Shown here: one piece after another, positions 1-9,308 of the stretch
How positions within the stretch are numbered: the first letter of the stretch is position 1
Layout: each line of letters starts with the position of its first letter
Source of the DNA: Phoronis ovalis
Lineage: Eukaryota > Phoronida > Phoronidae
Reading direction: 5' to 3'
Assembly (NCBI GenBank): GCA_028565635.1
Contig: JAOXYB010024723.1
Location: forward strand, 1-16,132
DNA length: 16,132 nucleotides
Translations under genes and position numbers: made by a program
The notes under the pieces: generated by a model
What the model was told of the DNA's origin: nothing
Databases searched by the model: none
The model's input: only the letters and a program-made list of their open reading frames with translations

Positions 1-1357
1 CAGAAATTATAAAATCTGAAAAAGGGGGTGTGTACGAATAATGGAGTTGTACGAATTGAGAAGAATTACCGTACATTGTAACAAAGATAACTAAGAAATA
101 AACGGTTCTCGCCCCCTTAAACTGAATGTTGTCATTTTCCAGCAAGGTTCATTTCCAGCAATCACTTGCATTAAATGCAATTTGTCACTAATAAATCCCT
201 TCTTGTTTGATACAAGTAATTTTAATAGATTATTAATGCCTGATATCCTGTTTGATGTGTTCCAGATTATATTTGGTTAGTTCTAACCAGCATAAACACA
301 TAATTATAAGGTGCTTGTGCATGTAAATATAAATATTTTTAGTGAAGGTGTCAGGTGCACTTTAAATATCACTGCTGGTTATAGCTTCAAGATTTAAGTC
401 AGTTTCACCTGTATATTAAAATATGAGGGATCTGCTGTAAATATGTGATGTTAGATACATGTGCAACAGAATGTGAGTGAAGTTATTTCACAGTTGATAA
501 GTGAGTGAAATAACTTTTCACTAGTGCCCTTGTTCAGTATTTTCAATGATGTACAGGTATCCATCATACAATTTATGTAGTCAACGATTTTCTAAACATT
601 TTTGTTTTGGTTTTAAGTTTGTGTATCATGTTTTGTCATCATGACATAGCTAAGTTACATGTAATAAATCTATTTTGTGAAATAGTGTGGTTTTCTTGAG
701 TCTGATTGTATGGTTTTCCTTACAATAACACCCCAATTAATTGAAACATATGTATTAAATAAATTCAAAGACTACTGTTAATCTGTGCCCTTTTCTCTGT
801 GGCCCCATGTACTTGTATAGCTGTTAATATTTTGGGGTGGGAAGTTGCATTTTAAAACTACAAATTAATTTAAAAAGAATGTTTAATGAAGCTCGACCTG
901 CTATGTTAAAACTTATTAATTTAGGTGTGTAGACTTTCTAAAACCATGTCATTGATTTCTTCATTCATCATGATCAAAGGATAATAATTTTCTATCTTTA
1001 AATAAAATAAAAAGTCAGCAATATTGGATGACTCAAAGCTATAATAATCCATAGGATACACTTAGCTTGTTTTAGAAATATTGGATGGTTTTGATGCTTT
1101 ATATATTTTATTTAATGAAAAATTGTGATTGTACTGCAATGAATTACAAACTAGTAATTCAGTTTAAAATACAAAAATGAATATTTTATTTATTTAGTCA
1201 ACTGTCATTTTGACATGGAAAAGCAATACTTATTTTTTTTGTTAGAACATGTCTTTTATAACACCCTTAGAGAGTGACTTAATTGGAAAAAATTCCAAAA
1301 AATACTAACCTAACAAAGCAAAAGTTTTAGTGACAACTCAAAGATAGTGTCAGACCT
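1..1357. other. AT-rich intergenic DNA, no gene recognised
   Basis: No reading frame of useful length and no exon with convincing splice sites is visible on either strand. Many AATAAA-like strings occur (for example near 663 and 757), but in DNA this AT-rich they are expected by chance, so I do not call a 3' UTR. The only structure noted is the hairpin at 477-521. The stretch ends at the TTAA that borders the foldback element. Confidence 0.6.
477..521. repeat. Short inverted repeat (hairpin)
   Basis: AGTTATTTCAC at 481-491 is the exact reverse complement of GTGAAATAACT at 505-515. The match extends outward on both sides with a two-base indel (GTGA on the left, TTTTCAC on the right), giving a stem of about 15 bp with a 13-base loop. 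It could be the remnant of a small miniature element or simply a transcript hairpin. No flanking target-site duplication was found. Confidence 0.6.
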
Positions 1358-1361
1358 TTAA

Positions 1362-2030
1362 GGCTAAGTAGGACCCTCGTCACTGTTTAAATAAAACCTT
1401 GTGAAAAATCCGCATTGCAATTTTTTAATTCAAAAGAGATGTTTTCTAAAACTTTAACATTCAAGCTATGTCATAATGGTATCTTTAAACTATTGTGTAA
1501 AATGTATGAAATTTAATTAGCGATTAATTACACCCTATGAAAATCGTTAGGTACATCCATGATCCTACAGGAAAACTCGGGCTAACTATATTTTTAACAA
1601 CTAATTAATACTCCCATAATTTGTTCTTGACCATTTTTAAATTGCACCAGGGATTTTGATTATATAATCAATTTAGTGTTTTTAGCAAATAAAAAAATTA
1701 CCTTTTTTTAAACATTAATTAATAATTCAAAGATTATTCACAGTATTTACAATTCAGTCAAAAGAAATGATGGAAGTATCGTTTACTTCTTAAAAACGTA
1801 GTTAGCTCCAATTTATATCCGCCGGATTTTGCTGTAGGATGTACCTGATGATTTTTATGAGATGTCATAAAAAATTTATTTATTTTGTGCGTTGCATACA
1901 CAAGTCTAAAAAAACACCATAACATAGCATGAATGTTAAAGTTTCACGAAACATTTATTTTATATGAAAAAAATGTAATGCGGATTTTCATGATTTTTTA
2001 TTTAAACGGTGACGAGAGTCGTACTTAGCC
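1362..2030. mobile_element. Palindromic foldback MITE-like element flanked by TTAA
   Basis: The left end (from 1362, starting GGCTAAGTA) and the reverse complement of the right end (ending at 2030) are the same sequence with few mismatches: 24 of the first 27 bases agree. The similarity continues inward to a centre near 1690, including the blocks containing AAATCCGCATT, GGTACATCC and CTAACTA. The element is therefore almost one long inverted repeat with arms of more than 300 bp. TTAA lies directly outside both ends (1358-1361 and 2031-2034), as expected for a TTAA-targeting transposase such as the piggyBac superfamily. The termini do not start with the CCY triplet usual in piggyBac, so the superfamily is uncertain. 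It has no coding capacity and is presumably non-autonomous. Confidence 0.85.
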
Positions 2031-2035
2031 TTAAA

Positions 2036-2620
2036 AATACACCCCTTTCGTGATTTTGGGCCAAAAACGCCATAAAAATATACAACGTGGTGCACTCCCA
2101 CAGCTCAAAAAATTACCCTTTCACATAGAAATTTGTTGGAGCATGTGTACCCACTTTCATTTTGACTGCCCTCCCGTGGACAATACCTGTACTAAATTTC
2201 AGTATGTCTCCCAATTCCATATACCCAGGGGTAGTTCACAAAAGTTTGGGGGGGGTGTATTGCACAAGCTTAAAAAACGGATCCTCTCAACTATTTTTCC
2301 CTGCCAAAAAAATCCGGTTTGATTAACTTTTTTTTGCTAAAAAACCTGATTACTAATTTTATGTGTATTGAAAAACATGTATATTTTAGTCAAAAACCAG
2401 ATCAGCTCAGTTTATTTATTTAAAAAAAACTGCAACCACTGCTAATTTGGTCAAAAACTGGATCCTCTCTGCTAATTCGGTCAAAAAACCGGATCCGCTG
2501 TAGCAGCACATCCCTATGTAGACAGAACCCTGAGCACCTCCTGGGTGCATATAGTCATCCCGATAGTCACATAATCCACTGGTGTATTTTAAATGTTGAT
2601 GAAATCCTGTTATACTATAC
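2036..2620 (-). repeat. Composite dispersed repeat with ~30-nt phrases
   Basis: Starting just right of the TTAA foldback, this stretch is richer in G and C runs than its surroundings, with a G run near 2248-2255. It contains repeated variants of a GGATCC plus TTTTTGACC phrase. Two adjacent copies at 2441-2470 and 2471-2500 form a 30-bp tandem pair, and looser copies occur near 2280, 2320 and 2390. Part of it (2128-2175) is clearly related to 8845-8892, so it is dispersed. On the minus strand, 2416-2649 is open for 77 codons, but that frame runs through the phrases and is best read as repeat-derived. The true borders are unclear; no target-site duplication or terminal repeat was found. Confidence 0.65.
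2441..2500. repeat. 30-bp tandem repeat, two copies
   Basis: Copies at 2441-2470 and 2471-2500 both begin GCTAATT and carry GGTCAAAAA followed by a GGATCC core. They differ at several positions, including a one-base change in A-run length. They lie inside the composite repeat and show its basic unit most clearly. Confidence 0.8.
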
Positions 2621-2649
2621 TCTACTTTTGTGTCTAATTGTCCATACAA

Positions 2650-3567
2650 TTAGTGCATTCATAATAATACGGGAAATGAAATTGACATCTTTACCTACTG
2701 CAGTAATAACTGACTGTTCCTCATCCTGTTTATAGTCATAATTTACTAGTGTAAATAGTGCAATTAATAACATGGTCTGTACATGGATATCATCTCTCAG
2801 TTATAACAATGTCTGTATATCTATAATTACATAACTGACCCTATTTCTAACATCCTGAATAAACTGAAACATTAAATATCTTTCCAAATTATCTATCTAA
2901 TAACCAGAGCAGTGTAAGCATAGAGTAATAACATATAGTTACTTACATATCTGCACCTTGTTTAGTATTCTTTGTACGGTATAGGACAATATATTTTGTA
3001 TAACAAATTCCTGTTATTTTTTCCTGTATTGTAATTGTGCCTAAATGAATGTCTTCTTCACGTCAAACTGTTATTATGATAGATTCCCAGTTTGAATAAT
3101 GTCATTATATATTAGCTTTATTGCACATCTGAAAGTATTGATTTTTGCTTGTGCTGGCCTGTAGAGTAATTTATTTCTATTCTATGATGTTTAAATGTTT
3201 TCCCTAGCTCAGGTAGAAATTTAGTCAAACGGGAGAGTTTATTTCCCAGGGGGCATAGTATTAGGGGCATTTAGTAGTAAAATCCTTGCTATTGTAGCCT
3301 GCATGTAAAAATCTGAAATCAAAATGTTTTTTCACTAATTTAAATGAAAATGGGATTATGGAATATTTTTCTAAGAAATAAATCATAAAAATTTTATTTT
3401 CTGATAAATTGATCACCATAAATCTACAGTTTAGTTCAATAGTTTGATGCAATAAAAATTTTCTAGATGGTAATACAAAACAGACTTTGCTCGCATGGTG
3501 TATAACGATCACTAATTCATAATCAGAATCTAGCTTCGTGTCATGATAATGACTTAGTATCACGAGG
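2650..3567. other. AT-rich intergenic DNA, no gene recognised
   Basis: The longest open frame is 100 codons on the minus strand at 3261-3563. Its composition is dominated by residues expected from AT-rich chance translation, and it has no recognisable motif, conserved domain or splice context. I see nothing else I can support here. Confidence 0.55.
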
Positions 3568-4030
3568 AACCAGTGAAGCTTTTGTTTGTTCTACTAATAA
3601 CATCACGCAATTAACAGTTTTTTTACATTAATTAAGTTGTTATTTCATTGGAATCATTGATAGTAAATGATAACAAGAAATAATTCCAGCTCATACAAAT
3701 AATTACTTGCTCTACCTAGCTATAAAAATATTATTATTTGAATTTAGAGGCAACTATGAGCATGACCGACTGAAGGTTTTGTATGCTTGTTCTGCTTAAT
3801 ATAAGTATCACAAAATTAACAGTTTAACATTTTAAAATATTATAAGTTTTCATTTCATTGGAATTATTAAGAATAAACAATAACATAACCCTTATTTTTA
3901 ACCAACTATTTTAATGAATATATAAGTATTTAATGGGATGCAGAACATAATTTGCTCTTGTAATAAAATAATTATCTGCTTACCTTCCGTGAAAAATGTT
4001 ATTTGAATTATAACAAACATGAAGGCAGCT
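3568..4030. repeat. Diverged direct tandem duplication (~200-260 bp unit)
   Basis: Copy 1 is roughly 3568-3765 and copy 2 roughly 3766-4030. Matching landmarks occur in the same order in both: a GTGAAG/CTGAAG plus TTTTGT block, AATTAACAGTTT (3609-3620 and around 3818), TTTCATTGGAAT followed by ATT (around 3645 and 3855), and near the end AATAATTA, a TGCT block and TTATTTGAATT. Copy 2 carries an extra segment of about 50-60 bp in its second half. The unit has no coding potential and is not found elsewhere in the window. Confidence 0.7.
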
Positions 4031-5943
4031 AACATGAAAACAGTTTTTAAATTAAAGTATATTTCATACTGAAACTATGTTGGAAGCATATAAAATCTCA
4101 AAGCATTAAGTCCTTAAATTTTTCAAAGTTATGGTCAGAAGCATTGTGCACATTATTGTGTGTACCAGTATTTGTTGACTTGAAAATGTTTTGCTTTTCT
4201 TATTCCAATTGAGGCGTACTTACCCAATGGTGTCCAGTGCTGTTTTATTTAAAATGTGGAAGCAGTTTTACATCAATCTGTGGATCCTGAGGTTATATTG
4301 TAGTAAATACTTGTGTTCCATTTAGTTCCACTCTTAGTTTAGTTTCAGTAAAATTTGGAGTTAATCAAATTTAGCTTATTGATTTTTTTTAATAGTGCTT
4401 GTCATCAGAGTGAAATGTTTAGAGATATCAAAACTTTTTTTTGTAATTTCATATTTTTGTGTCTGTCCGTGACTAAATTTGATACTGGTTATATATATTA
4501 GACCTTAATGACTACCTCATTTTTGGAAGAGTGCCAAGAATTTAATTGATGGATAATTAGCCATACTGATCAATATGATGATTGTGTAGATTCTCTGAAG
4601 TCAGTAATATACAGTATTTTATATTATAAAATTACTGTAATCAGAAAAATAATCATGCTAAACAGACTTAATAAGTGACTGTACGATAAAGACAAAATTT
4701 CTTTATACAATTTAAATTGAATGCATCAAAAGTAATGGTATATCATACAAATTATGAGCAATTATATGTTGTTTTTGCCTCTGAGATTGCTGTTTTTAAA
4801 TGGACAAAAATCATTCGACGCTAGAAACATCACTACAAATTTTCAGATGCTATAATCCCATTGGTACAAACTTGACATCAATGCTAAAACTTGTGGGACC
4901 TGGAACTACATACTTTTTCTTGGACCTAAAATATTCTAGGAGACACAATCAACGGTCTATGTAGGTTTATAGGAGTCTGCTACGAGTTGTAATTGTCATG
5001 ACTGATAGCCAATATTTATATGTCGCCATATTAGGGATTCAAAAATCTCCTTAGATGTTCAGTAATAATATAATAATAACATCAACAAGCTGACAAAAAG
5101 GAACATGTTTAGTGATGGAACAAATCTTAAGACATTTTTAATTTCAAAATATAAAAATGTTGAGGTGCCATAATAATTTTTTTGCTAACAGAAGGTGTGT
5201 TTTTGTTCACTTTTGTGTCAGTACTTAATTGTCATACTGAACACAATTCTATAGTAATCTAAAATTCATTCTTCCAATTATTCCACATAGATGGCAAATA
5301 TGCCTTTACAGACACTATTTCCACACTGTTGACTATTTCCGAATTATCTTGTTTCCTGAGTAAAGCATTTGTCACTCGCTCAGAAGCAGTCTAAATCTTA
5401 TTCTCAATTGTGCAAAACTGGTTTTCATGCACAGGTACATGTACATTATATGGCTTTAGTAGTTCATTAGATTTTGCTTAGTGGCTATGCAGATATACGA
5501 TTTTCAGTACGTCAATAAATATATTATACTACAATAATTATTTTCCTATGAATTAAATGCATGTTCCGTTATATAATGTTTCTCTGAACTAATTTGCTGA
5601 AATGTGCTTACACCGTCTAAAATTTCAATACTAGTATTTTAAATCAATATTAAATTAATTCAACTGATTTTAGAAAGTGTGTTCTATTTATAAAGCACAC
5701 ATGTGATCTTTGAATTTGCAAAAACAGGGATATTAATAAAAAATATTGTTAAAGAAGCGTGTGTTTTTTTGTTCAGTATGTTTAACTAAACTTTTGAAAC
5801 AGTTAAAGTCACATATTTATGCATAATACTATTAATATTAATTAATCCTGGATATACTGCTGTGGCTAATATTTTAATCCAAGCAAATGTGTTTTTCAAT
5901 TGATTCAAAGTGCATCTCTCATTATTTTGCATAATCATTTAAA
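4031..5943. other. AT-rich intergenic DNA, no gene recognised
   Basis: No open frame with a plausible domain or exon structure is visible on either strand. A 10-bp palindrome, GTACATGTAC, occurs at 5435-5444 and belongs to the recurrent tacatgta motif class of this window. Nothing else can be supported. Confidence 0.55.
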
Positions 5944-6686
5944 TACTGTATTTTTTCTAATTATTACCCCCTGTTATAATAATCACCCGTAAAATAAATC
6001 CATAATCGCCCCAAGATGGGAATTTGACCTTTTTAATTAATACGAAAGAATATGCTATCATGTTTTAATACATTGTTGTGGGTAGTTCATTAAGTAAACT
6101 TTTTCCGGATGATGTGTTGGCCTTTGAAAAGGGCGTTGGGTTTTAAAGAAATATATTTCCGATACTATTCATTAGTAATATTTCCCCACATTTACTGCAT
6201 AAAATGCTCTTCAGATGTCCTCCAATAATATACTTGGACAGAAAATTACATGCCGAGTATGGCTGCAGATGATTTATTTTTTGCCGATCACTCACAATAA
6301 TTATGTTTCTACGCCGAGCAAGGTGGTATACACAAACTTCTCTTGGTACCTGACCAGCAGTCCCATCATTCTAAGGAACAGATACTGCACTAATTGTGGT
6401 CATGTATATTTTCAGCTTCCCCGTAGTCACCTCCAACTGTCCACCTTTCTCAGGAAACCAATCTGCAATTATACAAGTGATGTAAATTTGTTTTATCGTT
6501 ATAAACATACATGTAGAATTTCTGCTATATAAGCCGATTAATTGATAAGCTAGAAATTATAAAGTTATGCATCGCAAAAAAAGGTCTGAAAAATATTAGC
6601 AATCATTCTGTGGAAATAAATAAATAATCCCCCCTCTGGAAGCATTTTAATAATCACCCAGTGCAATTATGTTAGAAAATACGGTA
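5944..6686. mobile_element. Candidate DNA transposon with TIRs and TA target sites
   Basis: The left terminus (from 5944) and the reverse complement of the right terminus (ending at 6686) both read TAC-C/T-GTATTTT, a small indel, then CTAA and an AT-rich block. They diverge after about 25-30 bases. If the outer TA on each side is the target duplication, the termini begin CTGTATTTT and CCGTATTTT, a style seen in Tc1/mariner-pogo type elements. Both subterminal regions carry C-run phrases such as ATAATCACCC. The interior is less AT-rich and holds the interrupted minus-strand frame at 6143-6508. No DDE or DDD catalytic motif is recognisable, so the element is non-autonomous or decayed. Confidence 0.6.
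6143..6508 (-). pseudogene. Interrupted open frame inside the TIR element
   Basis: From an ATG at 6508-6506 the minus strand is open for 45 codons, meets one TAG at 6373-6371, then stays open in the same frame for 75 more codons to TAA at 6145-6143. The second half contains a patch LARRRN and a stretch rich in charged and aromatic residues ending with a CSKCGE motif. I do not recognise the product. A competing plus-strand frame (6215-6532, 105 codons) overlaps it, so one or both may be fortuitous. The location inside a terminal-inverted-repeat element makes a decayed transposon protein the likeliest reading. Confidence 0.3.
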
Positions 6687-6731
6687 CTATCATATACATG
6701 TATCATCGGTACTATCACATACATGTATCAT
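6682..6731. repeat. 25-bp tandem repeat, two copies
   Basis: Copies at 6682-6706 and 6707-6731 both begin CGGTACTATCA and end TACATGTATCAT, differing at one position. The first five bases of copy 1 (CGGTA) coincide with the right end of the TIR element, so the duplication begins at the element border. Confidence 0.9.
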
Positions 6732-7939
6732 CTGTTGCTGCATTTTGAATGTGTGAATTCATTATGCATTCATATGACCAACTCCAATACCAATCAAGTT
6801 TTAGTGGAATTTTTTTATGAAACATTTATTTGTACACGTTTAGATTTCCCATCCATCCACCTCTGTTGTTTATTACATTCAGGCAAATATAAAGGTAATG
6901 CGACATTCCTTAAGCTGTCATCTCTTTATGAGAGGGGTTCCACCAGTTAATGTTTGTGTAACCTTGTCCATTTTGATTTCAAATTCCAATTCTTAATAAA
7001 TAGTAATGAACTCTGGATCGATTTTACTTTTACTAGAAATTCCAACATTATGACATTAAAAACCTTGATCACCGAGCAGTAATAAAGTGGTTGTTTTGGA
7101 GTGAATTAATGTGTATCTTGGTGATGGGTGCATCATTCTGCGACACAGTATTTCCAACAGCGGTACATCCTCAGAACGTTGTGAAATTACCATTATTATA
7201 TTTATTTAGCAGAGAATATGCCTTAGCTGGGCTTTTAAATCTAACTGTCAGTCATTCCATGACTTGCACTTCTAGACGAATTATTACTGCACATTTTGAA
7301 ATAGATTGAATATTCATGAGGGTGCCCCATTAGTTCTCAGTATACCCAGCAGGGAGCACTGGTGCCACTGTACTAGGTGAGCGGCAGCAGGCCAGCTTTT
7401 ATGCGAAACGTCTCAAAGCATCGTCTCAAAGAAATTGACAATGTGCCTGCAGGGCTTGACTTACTTTGTTACAGAGCTTCCAACAATAGATGTTCTAAAA
7501 AAAAAACGGAAAACATTTTGTGCATTAATCTGCTGGTACGTATAGTGTCAACAAAGCCTTCTACAATTGTGTACTTACATGAGCTAACTATCTGTTTGAT
7601 TCATCTTCAGATTAAATTGGAGTCAATACAGCAACTGATTACACAATTGCAAATTTATGAATAGCTATAAGTACTTCATAGGTATAATTAGGCTAATTAG
7701 TTTAATTCATATACTGTCTTTAGTTGACTACTTACTCAATGAACTAGTAAGCACTTGGCATTCAGTATTTATTATTGATTTTTGTAATTTATTCCATTTG
7801 TATGGGGGCCAGTGTTCATCCACATATTATTGTATATTACTGTACATCATGGACCACTGATTATTTTGTATGGAGGAATGGTTAATATATAATAAATGAT
7901 TTATGCAATTAGGTTAAATATAAATACTAATAGATTACA
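6732..7939. other. Intergenic DNA with unassigned plus-strand open frames
   Basis: Several successive plus-strand frames are open here (7091-7309, 7377-7664, 7657-7860; 67-95 codons each). None has a recognisable motif. The second one starts with GTG unless an inner ATG is used, and they are in different frames without clear splice sites joining them. A slightly more GC-rich patch at 7320-7400 contains a donor-like GTGAGC at 7376-7381. I leave them uncalled as genes; exons of a fast-evolving or lineage-specific gene cannot be excluded. Confidence 0.4.
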
Positions 7940-8240
7940 TACGGGGGGGGGGGTACTGGAGGTATTTTTTGGTGGGGGTGTGCAGCCCAGTTGAAAATTT
8001 TGCATTTGGAGTGTATACTTCTTACTGTATTTTTTTGGATTGCTACCGTAAAGAAATTCAACATTTTGGATTGCTACCCGCTGCTTACAGCAGATAATTC
8101 GGATTAATTTTAGGTTTGTATCCATAAAACCATTATATTTCAAACAATTTGGATTGGGTTTGCTACTGCAAGCTAAAATTTTGGATTGGGTTCCGCGGCA
8201 TATCCCCATATTAAAAAAAACACGAGTACCCCCCGGGATT
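7940..8240 (-). repeat. G-run dispersed repeat with ~31-nt phrases
   Basis: An 11-base G run (7943-7953) begins the stretch, followed by more G-rich tracts to about 7980. Then come phrases built on TTTGGATTGCTACC at 8034-8047 and 8065-8078 (31-bp spacing) and on TTTGGATTGGGTT at 8148-8160 and 8180-8192 (32-bp spacing). The right side carries GCGGCATATCCCCA (8196-8209) and a C run (8230-8235). The minus-strand frame at 7901-8377 (158 codons) translates these phrases, including a PNPN patch, and is therefore most likely repeat-derived rather than a gene. Architecture and phrase length match the repeat at 2036-2620. Confidence 0.7.
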
Positions 8241-8749
8241 ACATAGAACATAGATAAAGCAGATGCAGGGTAATACATTACTAGAATTTTCAAATTTTTT
8301 GTCTCATAAATTTTTGATATTGCCAAATCTGGGAAAAATGAGTGAATGAATCTTAAAAGTTGCCTGATAGATGACAAAATCTAAAATGCAAATATTTTTT
8401 ATTTGTTATATATCAGAATAGCTATAGCGGCATATCCATGATTGCAGAATTATATGAATTTAACTCAGAAAGCTTTGTTATCAATTTGCATAATTTGTTA
8501 TATAGTTCTGCCACTGACAATGGAACACAAGTCTTGACTCCACCAGCATTCAAAGTGGCTATATATGTGCAGTCCTATGATCCCCGTGTATATTTTTAAT
8601 AAATAATTAATTACGCATGGCGTATTTCTCAAAAAAAAAATTCCCTTGATATCGTCAATTATAAACTCCACAATTTTCACAAATGGGTTATATCATAGGT
8701 AATATTTTTGAAAAGCAATTTTTTGCTATTGGTTAAGGGTTATTACCTG
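8241..8749. other. AT-rich intergenic DNA, no gene recognised
   Basis: No supportable gene. The phrase GCGGCATATCCATG at 8427-8440 echoes the right-hand phrase of the neighbouring G-run repeat and may be an outlying fragment. The minus-strand frame at 8498-8680 has no recognisable feature. Confidence 0.5.
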
Positions 8750-8960
8750 GGTGCCTCACACCCCTACCAAGTTTGTCAAGTACCCCCCCAGGAAACTAGG
8801 AGAGTTATTTTTTGCAAATAAATTTTTACCATAGGTATATTTTCGAAATTTTGTTGGAACATGCATACCCACTTTTATATTGACAGCCCCCCAAAATTTC
8901 ATGAAACTTTCGACAAGAGGTAAAGGTCATCCAGAGGTATTTGAACATCCATGAGTTCCA
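8750..8960. repeat. Dispersed repeat copy related to 2128-2250
   Basis: Bases 8845-8892 align well with 2128-2175: both run GAAATT, TTGTTGGA or TTGTTGGAA, CATG, TACCCACTTT, TTGAC or TTGACA, GCC and a C run. Both copies are in the same orientation. The flanks keep the same flavour, with a C-run block (8785-8791 here) and AGTTTGT, but are more diverged. The minus-strand frame at 8826-9026 crosses this repeat and is not a gene. The copy ends about 120 bp before the first recognised exon of the C7orf25-like gene, so it sits in that gene's upstream intron. Confidence 0.65.
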
Positions 8961-9079
8961 GGATAATCCTAATAGGTCTGGATATCCAACTATTTCTCTG
9001 TGCAACCTGGCCTTTGCTAAAGGCAATTCTAGTTATGTTATTGAAATTGCTTCTGCAGCTTGTTTAATTTTTCTTTCAG

Positions 9080-9308
9080 CTCCAATCTAATTTGTCTAGC
9101 CTAGAAACTAATCAACTTCGCTCTTCTAACCTACCTCATACCCACGGAATTGTAGAGTGTGTTGAATCTTCACAGAATGTCACCGCTGTCCTACAGATGT
9201 TTCCACATGGAAATACTTCTCTCTGTGTTGATGTTATTTGTGATTTTGGAAAAACATGGCAGAAAATAATTGCTAGAAATGTACAGGCATTACACATGAT
9301 ATGGGTTG
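9080..9308 (+). CDS. C7orf25: C7orf25-like gene, first recognised exon
   Basis: The acceptor is a pyrimidine tract followed by TTTCAG ending at 9079, and the donor is G|GTGAGT at 9309. The exon starts at a codon boundary (LQSNLSS...) and ends one base into a glycine codon, giving 76 residues. Family-typical patches are SSNLPH near residue 15, CVDVICDFGKTWQKII around residues 48-63 and ALHMIWV at the end. It has no methionine start; the leucine at the acceptor aligns with a mid-helix position of the family, so an upstream exon ending at a codon boundary is required. Confidence 0.9.

Noticed and set aside
2050-2322. 90-codon plus-strand open frame
   Set aside because: It lies entirely in the composite dispersed repeat, starts at a weak non-ATG position and has no recognisable feature.
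3261-3563. 100-codon minus-strand open frame
   Set aside because: Composition is typical of chance translation of AT-rich DNA, and there is no motif or neighbouring exon.
7091-7860. Three consecutive plus-strand open frames
   Set aside because: They are short, in different frames, with no motifs and no convincing splice sites joining them. They are not called as a gene.
7901-8377. 158-codon minus-strand open frame
   Set aside because: It runs straight through the G-run phrase repeat, its sequence is a translation of repeated phrases, and it lacks any domain. It is treated as repeat-derived.
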